Shown piece after piece: positions 44,324 to 53,956 of a DNA stretch of 64,000 bases. How positions within the stretch are numbered: position 1 is the first letter of the stretch; each line of letters opens with the position of its first letter. The DNA is taken from assembly GCA_021770655.1 (NCBI GenBank), contig JAETQO010000006.1:109130-173129 (forward strand). The letters run 5' to 3'. This stretch comes from Ruminococcus sp. (GTDB lineage: Bacteria; Bacillota; Clostridia; Oscillospirales; Ruminococcaceae). A program made the translations under genes and the position numbers. Under the pieces are notes generated by a model that worked only from the letters and a program-made list of their open reading frames with translations, had not been told where the DNA came from and made no database searches.

Positions 44324-46993
44324 ATGGAAAGATTAAAGAAGGCACTGCCTTTTATTGTTCCGCCCATTGCAGTGATGCTGATAATGGGATACGCATTTTA
44401 TGCTAACGAGCTTTTTCCGTTCGGAGACGGAACGGTGTCGTGGTGCGATATGGCACAGCAGGTAGTGCCTCTTCTCACCGACTTCAAAGACATTATTACG
44501 GGTAAGGACGGAATGTTTCTTAACCTTCACAATGCCGGCGGTATGAATTTATGGGGCGTGTTCTTTTTCTTTATTGCAAGCCCTTTTACCCTGCTCACTT
44601 TGTTTGTGGACAAAACGGACGTTGTTTATCTTGTAAACATCATTGTGGTACTGAAACTCATGACGGCAAGCCTTACTTCCCAGATATATTTCAGAGTTTG
44701 CCAGAAAAAACTAAGCCCTGTCCTGTCATCGATACTGAGCGTAGTGTACGCTTTCTGCGGCTACGGTATGCTGTACTATCAGAACAATATATGGCTTGAT
44801 ATGATGTATCTTTTCCCACTGCTCATGGTATCATTCCACTATCTGTTCGAGAAAAAGAAAATTATGCCTTACGTTATCATGCTTACGCTGATGATGGTGG
44901 TAAACTATTATATCAGCTATATGATAGTGCTGTTTATTCTCCTTTATATGGCGGTGCGCTGTTATCGCTACAGAAAGGACGAAAGATATAAGGACTGCCC
45001 CGCTCTGTTTATAATCGGCTCGGTCCTCGGCGCTTTGCTGTCGGCGGCAGTGTGGATACCCTGCTTTTTACAGTATCTTTCAAGCGGACGTTCAAAATCC
45101 GTATACGACGAGCTTGTACGCTCAAACTTTTTTTCAAAATATCAGACTACCCTGTGTATCCTGCTTTCAACAGCATCGGTAATTGTAATAATCGCCGTAT
45201 ATGCCTTTGACGGAAAAAAGAGGAGCAAGAACCTTAATACCTATCTCATAATGCTGTTTTTGATGCTCGTCCCTATGCTTATCGAGCCTGCCAATATTAT
45301 GTGGCATACGGGCAGTTATATGTCCTTCCCCTGCCGCTATGCTTTTATCACGCTCTTTCTTGCGGTAATGTGTGCGGGATATTTTCTCAGTGAGGACGAA
45401 CGTCCTATAAAAGAGAAAAAGAAGTGCGACAACTATATACTATTCCTTGTACTTGCAATAATGCTTTACGCGTTTTTCGTGTTCTCCAACGGATTTGTGG
45501 AAAACAATCTGGAGGGTATGAGCAAATATACCAGATCGCTCCAGCAGGACGAAACCGCCTTTGTACTTGTTCTGGAGCTGTTCTTTGTGGCGGCGGTGTT
45601 CTATACCGTTATGGTACTTCTTCACAAGCGCGGCTGGATATCAAAAAATATTTTTGCGATCTTCCTTGCAATGTTCGTTGCTCTGGAGGCTAACGCCAAT
45701 GTGAATATATATGTGACCTCGGCGGACAAGCATTACCCTCAGCGAACTTATTATCACGAGCAGATAATGGACCTGTCCGACAGGATAGAGGACGAGGACT
45801 TTTACAGAGTAAAGACCACAAACAAGCTTTTTGAGGTGAATCTTATAGGCTCTATGGGCTACAACTCGCTGAGTCATTACACTTCGCTTACAAGCCGAGA
45901 TTATATGTATATGATGAAGCAAATGGGCTACTCCTCATACTGGATGGAGGTAGGCTCCTACGGCGGAACCGAGCTTACGGACGCTTTGCTCTCGGTCAAA
46001 TACTGCATAGCCAAAAACAACGGTTCGGACTGCGTTTATTACAACGACACCTACGAGATATGCCCTACCGATTTCTATCTTCCGCTCGGACTTGTGACCG
46101 ACGAGGACCTCGGCAATTCGGAGGAGCTTCCCGCAGGAACACGAAGCGACGTTCAGAAGGCTTTGTATAAAAAGCTTTTTGACCCGAACGAAACGGACGA
46201 GCTTATCACCGACTATAACTATGATTCGATAACGGGAATTGAAACGCCCGGTCTGCAAAGTCCTTATGTATTCACCAAAACCGGCGAGAACGCATACATT
46301 GATTACAATATCAATGTGACCGACAAGCAGACGCTTTATTTTGACTGCTTTGACAAGCTTTCAAACAATCTTACCGAGGAAATAAACAACAGCTTTGTCA
46401 TCACGGTCAACGGCCTCAGCAAGCAGAGCGACTACCCGTCACAATCAAGCAACGGACTTATCAAGCTTGGCGAATTTGAGAACGAGACCGTCAACATAAG
46501 AATCTCCCTTAAAGACAGCGTAACGTGCAATTCCTACGGAGTTTTCGGACTTCATCACAATGTACTGCAAAAGGCTGTAGATAATGCGAAGAGCGTCGGT
46601 CTTAAAGACGAGGACGGAAAGCTGACAGGAAGTTACACCGCTGAGGCGGGGGAGAAATGCGTTTTACAGATACCTTATCAGGAAGGTCTGAAAATAAAGG
46701 TAAACGGCGAAAGCGTTGAATATTCAAAAGTTTTCGGTGACCTTGTTGCTTTCGACCTTCAGGAGGGAGAAAACGACATCACTGTAACCTCCTCGCCTAA
46801 GGGATTTTATGCGGGACTGTTGCTTACGATCGTCGGCGTGGGACTTACCGCGGCTTATGCGGTATTCCGCAAAAAGCTGAAATTCGGAGAATTATCTCAG
46901 TCGGCGGCATTCGTTATCGTCGAGGGACTGGGAATAATAGTTCTTATAGTAATCTATATAGCGCCTTGTATTATAAATATGTACTGTGAGTAA
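44324..46993 (+). CDS. YfhO-family large membrane protein
   Basis: 889 residues with about 12 helices in the first 470 residues, a large outer domain of about 380 residues, and one helix near the C-terminus (about 850-885). YfhO-family hallmarks: FPFGDGTVSWCDMAQQ near 25 and a GYNSLSHYTS-type stretch near 515. Relatives act in glycosylation of wall polymers, using lipid-linked sugars. The ribosome site GATAGGA is directly after an R2 repeat. Monocistronic. Confidence 0.88.
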   Translation: MERLKKALPFIVPPIAVMLIMGYAFYANELFPFGDGTVSWCDMAQQVVPLLTDFKDIITGKDGMFLNLHNAGGMNLWGVFFFFIASPFTLLTLFVDKTDVVYLVNIIVVLKLMTASLTSQIYFRVCQKKLSPVLSSILSVVYAFCGYGMLYYQNNIWLDMMYLFPLLMVSFHYLFEKKKIMPYVIMLTLMMVVNYYISYMIVLFILLYMAVRCYRYRKDERYKDCPALFIIGSVLGALLSAAVWIPCFLQYLSSGRSKSVYDELVRSNFFSKYQTTLCILLSTASVIVIIAVYAFDGKKRSKNLNTYLIMLFLMLVPMLIEPANIMWHTGSYMSFPCRYAFITLFLAVMCAGYFLSEDERPIKEKKKCDNYILFLVLAIMLYAFFVFSNGFVENNLEGMSKYTRSLQQDETAFVLVLELFFVAAVFYTVMVLLHKRGWISKNIFAIFLAMFVALEANANVNIYVTSADKHYPQRTYYHEQIMDLSDRIEDEDFYRVKTTNKLFEVNLIGSMGYNSLSHYTSLTSRDYMYMMKQMGYSSYWMEVGSYGGTELTDALLSVKYCIAKNNGSDCVYYNDTYEICPTDFYLPLGLVTDEDLGNSEELPAGTRSDVQKALYKKLFDPNETDELITDYNYDSITGIETPGLQSPYVFTKTGENAYIDYNINVTDKQTLYFDCFDKLSNNLTEEINNSFVITVNGLSKQSDYPSQSSNGLIKLGEFENETVNIRISLKDSVTCNSYGVFGLHHNVLQKAVDNAKSVGLKDEDGKLTGSYTAEAGEKCVLQIPYQEGLKIKVNGESVEYSKVFGDLVAFDLQEGENDITVTSSPKGFYAGLLLTIVGVGLTAAYAVFRKKLKFGELSQSAAFVIVEGLGIIVLIVIYIAPCIINMYCE

Positions 46994-46996
46994 AAC

Positions 46997-47029
46997 AAAA
47001 GGACGAACGCTTGATGTGTTCGTCCTTTT
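46997..47029. terminator. Bidirectional terminator between yfhO-like and glpK
   Basis: AAAAGGACGAAC (46997) with GTTCGTCCTTTT (to 47029) and a short loop. It is followed by AGTTTGTG, similar to an R3 start. Confidence 0.82.
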
Positions 47030-47040
47030 AGTTTGTGAAA

Positions 47041-48519
47041 TCACCTTACGGCGCACTCGACTGCCTTTTTCCAGCCGTCAAGCAGTTCTGCACGCCTTTC
47101 TTCGCTCATGGTCGGGATAAATTCCTTGAATTTGTCGGATATTCCTCCAAGCTCCTCCTTGCTGTTCCAGAATCCACAGCCAAGACCTGCAAGAAAAGCC
47201 GCGCCCGTAGCGGTGGACTCTACGTTTCTCGGACGTATCACCGTCCGACCCAGAATATCAGCCTGAAATTCCATTATAAAATTATTGTTGCTTGCGCCGC
47301 CGTCAACCTTTACATTTCCGAATGCACCTGCGTCCTCCTCCATCGCTTTCAGCACGTCGCAGGTCTGATAGCATATAGCCTCCAGGGCGGCACGGACTAT
47401 GTGGCACCTGTTCGCACCCCTTGTTAGTCCCGTAATAACGCCTCTCGCATCGGGTTTCCAGTAGGGCGCACCCATACCCACAAAGGCAGGCACAAAATAA
47501 ACCCCGTTGGTATCCGCAACGTTTCTCGCCAGCTCCTCGGTCTCTTCGGCAGTGTTTATAATGCAAAGCTCGTCCCTCAGCCACTTCACTACAGCGCCCG
47601 ATACGAACACCGAACCCTCAAGGGCATATGTAACCTTTCCGTCCATACCCCATGCAATGGTGGTAAGCAGACCGTTCCTGCTCTCCACAGGTTTCCCGCC
47701 TGTATTCATCAGCAAAAATCCGCCCGTACCATAGGTGTTCTTAACGTCCCCCTCACGGAAACAGCATTGACCGAATAGCGCCGCCTGCTGATCTCCCGCA
47801 CAGCCTGCGATCCTGATTTTTCCGCCGAATATGCTCTCCTCGGTTTCTCCGAAATCCCCCGAACAATCTCTCACCTCGGGCAGTATACAGGCAGGAATCC
47901 CAAGCAAGCCGAGAATCTCTCTATCCCATTCAAGTGTGTGAATATTAAACAGCATAGTACGCGAAGCGTTGGAATAATCGGTAGCGTGAACTTTTCCTCC
48001 CGTAAGATTCCATATCAGCCAGCAATCCACCGTACCGAACAGTATCTCTCCCCGCTCAGCCCTTTCCCGAACTCCCGAAACATTATCGAATATCCACTTA
48101 ATTTTCGTAGCAGAAAAATACGGATCGATAAGCAGACCCGTCTTATCCTTAAAAAACTTGGTCAAACCCTGCCGCTCCATTCTTGCACAGTCTTCGGAGG
48201 TTCTGCGGCACTGCCACACGATAGCATTGTATACGGGCTTGCCCGTAGTCTTATCCCACAATATCGTAGTTTCACGCTGATTTGCGATACCGACAGCGGC
48301 AATATCCTCCGCCGACGCACCAACCGCAGCGATCGCCTCTCTCGCCGACTGCAGTTGGCTTTCCAGAATATCGGCAGGGTCATGCTCCACCCAGCCGTTT
48401 CCCGGGAATATCTGAGGGTATTCCTTTTGTACCGTCGAAACTTTTTCGCCGTTTCTGTCAAATAATATCGCCCTTGAAGACGTCGTTCCCTGATCCAGCG
48501 ACAGAATATATTTTTTCAT
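47041..48519 (-). CDS. glpK: Glycerol kinase
   Basis: 492 residues, the standard length. ATP/actin-fold motifs: [14 protein letters not shown] near residue 6, RNRE-type loop replaced by [11 protein letters not shown] near 80, and [17 protein letters not shown] near 405. It phosphorylates glycerol to sn-glycerol 3-phosphate. GGAAGG is 8 bases before the ATG. No glpF or glpD is in the window. Confidence 0.96.
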   Translation of the reverse strand: MKKYILSLDQGTTSSRAILFDRNGEKVSTVQKEYPQIFPGNGWVEHDPADILESQLQSAREAIAAVGASAEDIAAVGIANQRETTILWDKTTGKPVYNAIVWQCRRTSEDCARMERQGLTKFFKDKTGLLIDPYFSATKIKWIFDNVSGVRERAERGEILFGTVDCWLIWNLTGGKVHATDYSNASRTMLFNIHTLEWDREILGLLGIPACILPEVRDCSGDFGETEESIFGGKIRIAGCAGDQQAALFGQCCFREGDVKNTYGTGGFLLMNTGGKPVESRNGLLTTIAWGMDGKVTYALEGSVFVSGAVVKWLRDELCIINTAEETEELARNVADTNGVYFVPAFVGMGAPYWKPDARGVITGLTRGANRCHIVRAALEAICYQTCDVLKAMEEDAGAFGNVKVDGGASNNNFIMEFQADILGRTVIRPRNVESTATGAAFLAGLGCGFWNSKEELGGISDKFKEFIPTMSEERRAELLDGWKKAVECAVR

Positions 48520-48547
48520 AAATGCACCTTCCTTTCTAACTTAAAAC

Positions 48548-48573
48548 AAAAAGGGACGGATCAAATCCGCCCC
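48548..48573 (-). terminator. Terminator of the degenerate J-domain gene
   Basis: Minus strand: stem GGGGCGGAT (48565-48573) with ATCCGTCCC (48553-48561), then T5. Confidence 0.8.
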
Positions 48574-48582
48574 CTGAAATAC

Positions 48583-50376
48583 TTATATAAGACCCGCGCC
48601 CCAAAGACCGATATAGATCAGCATCAGCACTACAAGAATGCCGAGGAACATCCAGACACGCTTTATAGCGACCTTTTGTTTTTTCTTCTCTTTGACAAAC
48701 TCCTGAATAGCGTCCGGCTGATATTCATTATGCATATGATTTCCCAACGTCGGATTAAGCATATCGTTGATATTGATATTGCGGTATTTCTCCTCGCGCA
48801 GTTTTTTCGGATCAGTTTCTTTTGAACTGCTTACATCATAAGCCGAATTCAGCAGGCTCTTATCCATTTTCTTCATATTGATAGCGTCCATTGAAAGTTC
48901 AGGCTGTTCCGCTGTTCCAAGGCTGTCTCCGTTATCGTAAATATGCTTGGTATCAACGTTCTTCATAAGCTGATTGCTTGAACGGTTCGCTCTGAGCATC
49001 TTGATAAGCGTATCGGTATAAAGGTTCTCTTCTTCCTCAGCCTCGTCCGTAAGTGTAATATCGGAAGTATCAAAGCTCTCAGCGTCCGCCGCCTCAATAA
49101 GGGAAGTAAGTCCCTTGGAAGCCTTCTTGTAAGGTTTCTTCGCCGCCTGCGTCTGCTGAGCGGCAGGCTGTACAGACTGCTGTACCTGAACCGTCTGAGC
49201 GGCAGGCTTAGGCGCACTCTGTTGCGGCTGAACGACCTGTTCTTCAGTATGGACCGCCTCGGTCACAGGAGCAGATGTCTCAGGCGCTTTCTGAACAGGA
49301 GTCGGCTGAACCGGCTTTGAAATGCCCTCGTGTCCCGGAATAATGACTTTTCTCTTCTTCAGTCCGACATTTACGTTATCATCGAAACCTGTATTAAGAT
49401 CCGAAACATCGTCCTGCGGTTCGGGCGCTTTAGGCGATGCCGGCGCAACAGGCGGAAGCTCCTTGTCAAGTACAGGATTTTCTGTCGGCTCATCAGGTAT
49501 AGGCTCGCTGTCCGGTCCGTCCTCTCCGACGATAGCGTCGGCGGAAATAGAAGAAGCCGCCGCTGAAAAGTCATTGCTCTCGACAGCCGAATCCTCATCG
49601 CCCTCAAAGTTTATCATTTTGCCTGTATTAACATCGTAATATTCTTCACCGTCCTTGACCGCAATTTTCAGCAGAGGCGGTTTTTCTCCCGCCTTGGGAA
49701 GATTAGCCTGCGGAATATCGATAAAAGGAAATTCCTCGTCAACGTCTACCTTAGCAACCTTGAGTATCTCCATAGCGGATCTGCATTTCATCGAGCCCCT
49801 TACCATTTCCTTGATAGGAAGCAGGATAATATCACAGAACGTAGCGTAGAACGATCTCAAAGCCGTCATTTTCTCGTCCAGCATATCCTCGGGGAAACGG
49901 TGGTCAAAATACTGATCCCACTTGTCCGGCCCCGACATTATCATCTGATCTATGTATTTACAAAGCGGTATCCAAAGTTCAGGCTCTTCAAAATCCCTGT
50001 CGTTGGTGATGAGCCACATATAACATCTCAGGAAACAGTCGTAGCAGGTGATGTCCCTCAGATTGAGCATAACGTCGTCAACGTTAAGCGGCTCCGAAAA
50101 TATTTCGTTCGCAAAAGCAAAGCATCTGTAACCGTTGCTGGCAAGCTTCGCATATGCAGTTTTCAGATCCTCCGCAGATCTGGAAAACGGCGGAAGAAAA
50201 TCAAAATCAAAGGGCGTCTTATAATCGGCAGTCTTACCCTCCGCCGCCAGTTCAAGCAGTTGTTTATAAGTCTTCGATATCTCAGACGAAGGCGTATCGA
50301 CCGCAACGCCGAGAACTCTGTATGGGTTACAGGCAAAAAGCTCCATTGCCGTAATGCCAAATGACGGACGGGTCAT
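48583..50376 (-). CDS. Degenerate J-domain-like protein with C-terminal membrane anchor
   Basis: 597 residues from the ATG at 50376 (AAGGAGG 9 bases upstream). Residues about 14-80 look like a J-domain (NPYRVLGVAVDTPSSEISKTYKQL) but the HPD triad is missing. A helical region follows to about 220. Residues 270-430 are a low-complexity Pro/Gln/Glu linker. The end has one membrane helix (WMFLGILVVLMLIYIGLW), so the bulk is cytoplasmic and tail-anchored. Function unknown; divergent from two unknown genes. Confidence 0.75.
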   Translation of the reverse strand: MTRPSFGITAMELFACNPYRVLGVAVDTPSSEISKTYKQLLELAAEGKTADYKTPFDFDFLPPFSRSAEDLKTAYAKLASNGYRCFAFANEIFSEPLNVDDVMLNLRDITCYDCFLRCYMWLITNDRDFEEPELWIPLCKYIDQMIMSGPDKWDQYFDHRFPEDMLDEKMTALRSFYATFCDIILLPIKEMVRGSMKCRSAMEILKVAKVDVDEEFPFIDIPQANLPKAGEKPPLLKIAVKDGEEYYDVNTGKMINFEGDEDSAVESNDFSAAASSISADAIVGEDGPDSEPIPDEPTENPVLDKELPPVAPASPKAPEPQDDVSDLNTGFDDNVNVGLKKRKVIIPGHEGISKPVQPTPVQKAPETSAPVTEAVHTEEQVVQPQQSAPKPAAQTVQVQQSVQPAAQQTQAAKKPYKKASKGLTSLIEAADAESFDTSDITLTDEAEEEENLYTDTLIKMLRANRSSNQLMKNVDTKHIYDNGDSLGTAEQPELSMDAINMKKMDKSLLNSAYDVSSSKETDPKKLREEKYRNININDMLNPTLGNHMHNEYQPDAIQEFVKEKKKQKVAIKRVWMFLGILVVLMLIYIGLWGAGLI

Positions 50377-50732
50377 ATAAAAATTCCTCCTTAATGAAAC
50401 CCGCAATGCCCTGCGGCATAATGCGGTTCTCCTTTACTTCATATATTATATTACGCTTAAAACGCACCTTTCCGTTCAGAAAACGAAAAATCCCGCTGTT
50501 TATTTTCGGACTTTTCGGAACATCCTTTTCATGAGGATAAGTGTTATACTGCAAAATTTAATTTGTTTTTGTTTTTAATTAACAAAATAAATCACTTAAC
50601 AAATATAGTATAACAAATTTTAGTATAGAATACATTAAATATAGATTAATTTTTTACGTCTATTTTATTAACTGGCAACAAAATAAACAAAAAGAATTCA
50701 AAAAATCGTATAAAAAGTACGTCTCAAAAGGT
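50377..50732. other. Divergent intergenic region
   Basis: Very A/T-rich; no ORF, repeat or riboswitch was recognised. It should contain the minus-strand promoter of the J-domain-like gene, which I could not place with confidence. Confidence 0.4.
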
Positions 50733-50761
50733 TTGCAATTTTCGTAATAATATTGTATAAT
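50733..50761 (+). promoter_or_regulatory. Promoter of the 50812 gene
   Basis: TTGCAA (50733-50738), 17 bp, TATAAT (50756-50761). Confidence 0.75.
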
Positions 50762-50811
50762 ATTTATGTATAAGATTTTTGATTATCACGCCAAAAATAA
50801 GGGGGATATTT

Positions 50812-51522
50812 ATGGGTTTGTTCAGCAAAAAAAATTCAGCTCCGAAAACGCCCGCCGAGACTAAAAAGCAGCCACAGATAAACGCGGAGGATATATGGAA
50901 CACGCCGGTTAGGAAAAACGGTGCTGAAACCGTCTTTTTAAAGGAATCTCAGACGGACAAAATCCATTCCGAAAAGATCACTGATACTATTGAGCCTGAA
51001 ACTATCAAAAGCAAAATGGAACAGCTTGAGAAGGAGCTGGCGGAGAAAAAGAACAAGCCCGTAAAAACCTATGTCGACTACGATGTAAACCCCGTGGAAC
51101 AAAGCGAGATCACCGACGCCCAGACAGTTTACGAAAAGCTGTATGAGGAGGAGCATGCAAGATTCGTGGCGTCCCATAAGGAGGACATCAAGGAGGCTTC
51201 CGTCGAGGGCATTGACGGAAAGATCAGGGATATGCTCAAGGAGCATGACGACAAGACAGCGCAGGAAAAGCTTGACAGCGGAAATATCGCCGCAATAAGC
51301 GGAGACGAAACTGCGAAAAAGCTTGCGGATCTGCCTTATGCGAAAAAGCCTGAGGACTATGCCGAGTATAAGGATATAAAGGGAATATCCGTAGAGGACG
51401 AAAGCCTTATCGAAAGTCTCGGCAGGATCGACCACAGCGGCGACGACGACAACATCGGCTCTGTATCGGAGGAACTGCTGGAACAGAAAGTACGCGAATT
51501 CAACGAAAAATACGGCGGATAG
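50812..51522 (+). CDS. Charged coiled-coil protein, unknown function
   Basis: 236 residues from the ATG at 50812 (AAGGGGG 8 bases upstream). MGLFSKKNSAPK start, no membrane segment, highly charged; a short coiled coil (SKMEQLEKELAEKKNK) near residue 80. Tail EELLEQKVREFNEKYGG. No family recognised. Divergent from the J-domain-like gene and 42 bases upstream of another unknown gene. Confidence 0.65.
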   Translation: MGLFSKKNSAPKTPAETKKQPQINAEDIWNTPVRKNGAETVFLKESQTDKIHSEKITDTIEPETIKSKMEQLEKELAEKKNKPVKTYVDYDVNPVEQSEITDAQTVYEKLYEEEHARFVASHKEDIKEASVEGIDGKIRDMLKEHDDKTAQEKLDSGNIAAISGDETAKKLADLPYAKKPEDYAEYKDIKGISVEDESLIESLGRIDHSGDDDNIGSVSEELLEQKVREFNEKYGG

Positions 51523-51564
51523 TCAAATTTCTCAGCACTAATTTATGATTGGGAGAGATTTGAA

Positions 51565-52074
51565 TTGATTATTAATACCGATAATCCTATTATCAAATTT
51601 TCGGGAAAGGGAAAGCCTTTTCAGTATGATAAACTGCTTTATGCAACACTTAACGACTACATACTTGAATATAAAAACGCAAGACTTGACAAGCTTACCG
51701 AGCAGGACGCCTCAATCTGTCTTGCAAGGATCATCAGAAAAATGGAAGTAAACAACGTTCCCGTCCAGCAGTTTTTCCATGAGGAGCTGGAGAAGTGGAG
51801 CGAGCTTGGCAACCATGAAAAGATACTCAAGCTTTGCGACCTTATGTCAAGGGATATGTTCGGCTGTTTTGATAAGAACAGAGACGACGGCAACGGCGGT
51901 TTTTATAAGACCGACAGGCTTTATTGCGTAAATAACGACGGCGAAAGGGACTATATAGTCTGCGAAGAGTATGAACGCAAGGGGCTTTTCAAGAAAATTC
52001 CTACCCCTGTTACGGAGTATTTTCAGGAGCTTATGGTAAAGAATAAACGCGGCGAACTGCCGAAATCCAAGTAA
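51565..52074 (+). CDS. Soluble protein, unknown function
   Basis: 169 residues starting at TTG 51565, 7 bases after GGGAGAG. Mostly helical with motifs such as SICLARIIRKME and LCDLMSRDMFGCF; no membrane segment and no family recognised. It probably forms an operon with the coiled-coil gene upstream; the cyclophilin 78 bases downstream may be on the same transcript. Confidence 0.65.
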   Translation: MIINTDNPIIKFSGKGKPFQYDKLLYATLNDYILEYKNARLDKLTEQDASICLARIIRKMEVNNVPVQQFFHEELEKWSELGNHEKILKLCDLMSRDMFGCFDKNRDDGNGGFYKTDRLYCVNNDGERDYIVCEEYERKGLFKKIPTPVTEYFQELMVKNKRGELPKSK

Positions 52075-52151
52075 AACTGTATTTAGTTATACTTTCTGCT
52101 GTTGTCTGCTTGGCGGCAGGGTAAAGTATAGAAGTAAGGAGAAGTATTAAA

Positions 52152-52562
52152 ATGGTAAACATTGAAATGGAAAACGGAAAGAACATCAAGATCGAGCTTT
52201 ATCCGGACGTTGCCCCGATCACAGTGGCAAACTTTGAAAAGCTTGTCAAAGAGGGTTTTTATGACGGACTTATCTTCCACAGAGTCATCTCCGGATTTAT
52301 GATCCAGGGCGGCGACCCCGAAGGAACGGGCATGGGCGGCGCAAAGGAAAAAATCAAAGGCGAGTTCCTTGCAAACGGCGTGCCGAACAATCTGAAGCAT
52401 ACAAGAGGCGTTATTTCTATGGCGCGTTCTTCAATGCCGAATTCCGCTAGCTCACAGTTCTTCATCATGCACAAGGACGCTCCGCACCTTGACGGTCAAT
52501 ATGCAGCATTCGGCAAGGTAATAGAGGGTATGGACGCAGTTGACGAGATCGCTTCCGCATAG
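52152..52562 (+). CDS. ppiB: Cyclophilin-type peptidyl-prolyl isomerase, truncated by an in-frame TAG
   Basis: 136 residues up to TAG at 52560-52562. FHRVISGFMIQGGDP near 38, SSQFFIMH near 97 and YAAFGKVIEGMD near 117 show an intact catalytic core of a cytoplasmic cyclophilin. The same frame continues for 21 codons to TAA 52626-52628 and reads VNYMDKPLKDQIMKKVTL, which is the normal family end. So the gene was 158 codons before the stop arose, losing the last beta strand. The product may be unstable or partly active. Confidence 0.9.
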   Translation: MVNIEMENGKNIKIELYPDVAPITVANFEKLVKEGFYDGLIFHRVISGFMIQGGDPEGTGMGGAKEKIKGEFLANGVPNNLKHTRGVISMARSSMPNSASSQFFIMHKDAPHLDGQYAAFGKVIEGMDAVDEIASA

Positions 52563-52628
52563 GTAAACTATATGGATAAGCCTCTGAAGGATCAGATCAT
52601 GAAAAAAGTCACCCTTATCGAGGAATAA
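52560..52628 (+). pseudogene. 3' remnant of ppiB beyond the premature stop
   Basis: In frame with the upstream ORF; encodes the expected C-terminal strand of cyclophilin, ending KKVTLIEE. No frameshift is needed. Confidence 0.8.
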
Positions 52629-52646
52629 TTAAATTGGGTAGCTTTC

Positions 52647-52679
52647 AAGGCTGCTGCATCTGCGGCAGTCTTGATTTTT
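52647..52679 (+). terminator. Terminator after ppiB
   Basis: AAGGCTGCTG (52647-52656) with CGGCAGTCTT (52663-52672), then GATTTTT. Confidence 0.75.
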
Positions 52680-52781
52680 AGAGAAAAACGTCATGCAGAC
52701 CGAAAGCGTCACTTCGCTTTACCGAACGGTAAAGATCTGTTTGGAGTTTTGGTACACAGCAATTTTCAGGAGCGAGTATAA

Positions 52782-53885
52782 ATGAATTTAAAAAAAGTAA
52801 CAGTTGGAATAATAGCCTCAGCGCTGGCAATGAGCGCGACCTGTTTTGCAAATTACGAAACGCCGGCAACTGCCGATACTGAGTACGGTGAACAGACTAC
52901 AACTGCTCAGACCTCGGCTCAGCAGGGCTACGAAACCACAACCACCACTGCGGCGCAAACGTGGGAAACCACCACTACTACCACATGGGCAACAACAACG
53001 ACCGAACCTTACGTCCCCGACACCCCCACATCGTCCCCTACGACGGTAAAGCTTGTTGTAAGCGAGGTAAAGGATAAGCAGTTCACGGCAAAGATCAATA
53101 TAGATTCCGACCGCATTATCTCCAATGCCTCAATTTCCGTAGGCTACGATGACAGTCTTATCGAATTTGTAAAATGCGAAACCAATGATGAAGCCGGCGG
53201 TATGGCGGTAGACAACGCCTTTGCGGGAAAGTTTGTCTATAACTACGTCAATGCCGAGGGCACGGATTTTGACGGCGATTACGCCACCATATATTTCAAG
53301 GTGGCAGACGAACATCTAACTTCAACCGTGCTTTACATCACCGTCACTTCCCTTGACGACAATAACCTTAACGCAATCTCAAATCAAGCTGAAAACGGAA
53401 TCGTAAAATATCAGGACTCCGTTCCTGCCGATATTGACAAAGAAAACTACCGTGAAATAAATATAGACTATTCCGAAGAGCCGATTCGGCCGGAGGATAT
53501 GGGGCTTAGCGAAATTTCTGACGTAACCGTTGAAAACGGAGAAGTGCTTATCTTTGAGGACGGAAAATTCCGTACTCTCAGGGTAGGGCAGACTAAGATA
53601 GAGGTTACATATGAGGACGGCTCTGTAGGACATTTCCTTATAACGGTCGACGAGCCTCAGCAGGAGCTTGCCGAATCCAGCTCCGAAGAAAAAAGCGACA
53701 GTTCCTCTAAAGCGGCAAAACCAGCAAAGACCGACAAAAATTCCTCCATGCCGATAGTTATCGCAGTGCTGTGCGTGATCTGCGCAGGAGTTATCATTAC
53801 TGAGTATTTTATGATAACAAAGCCCGGAAACGGTAAAAGATCCGAACCCGACGAAGAAGAAAATTCAGACGAAGAAGAGGATTAA
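52782..53885 (+). CDS. Membrane-anchored cohesin-like surface protein
   Basis: 367 residues. Signal peptide (1-23), a Thr-rich linker (about 40-88: TTTTT runs), a cohesin-type module (about 90-220: VKLVVSEVKDKQFTAKIN, ISVGYDDSLIEFVKCE, YATIYFKVAD), a spacer domain (about 240-300), then a Ser/Lys region, one membrane helix (about 325-350) and an acidic tail. Cohesins hold dockerin-bearing enzymes in cellulosomes. This one is anchored in the membrane rather than by sortase. No dockerin is seen in the window. Confidence 0.75.
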   Translation: MNLKKVTVGIIASALAMSATCFANYETPATADTEYGEQTTTAQTSAQQGYETTTTTAAQTWETTTTTTWATTTTEPYVPDTPTSSPTTVKLVVSEVKDKQFTAKINIDSDRIISNASISVGYDDSLIEFVKCETNDEAGGMAVDNAFAGKFVYNYVNAEGTDFDGDYATIYFKVADEHLTSTVLYITVTSLDDNNLNAISNQAENGIVKYQDSVPADIDKENYREINIDYSEEPIRPEDMGLSEISDVTVENGEVLIFEDGKFRTLRVGQTKIEVTYEDGSVGHFLITVDEPQQELAESSSEEKSDSSSKAAKPAKTDKNSSMPIVIAVLCVICAGVIITEYFMITKPGNGKRSEPDEEENSDEEED

Positions 53886-53900
53886 TAAAATCCAACAATA

Positions 53901-53947
53901 AAGAAACGGACGAACCGACATCAACTTCGGTTCGTCCGTTTCTTTTT
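53901..53947. terminator. Bidirectional terminator
   Basis: Perfect 18-bp stem (53901-53918 with 53927-53944) followed by TTTCCC; AAGAAACGGACGAACCGA arm. Shared by the cohesin-like gene and tyrA. Confidence 0.88.
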
Positions 53948-53956
53948 CCCATAAAA

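Noticed and set aside
52560..52562. TAG in ppiB as a recoded sense codon
   Set aside because: Other genes here end in TAG normally (for example uvrC), so genome-wide amber recoding is unlikely; a local mutation is simpler.
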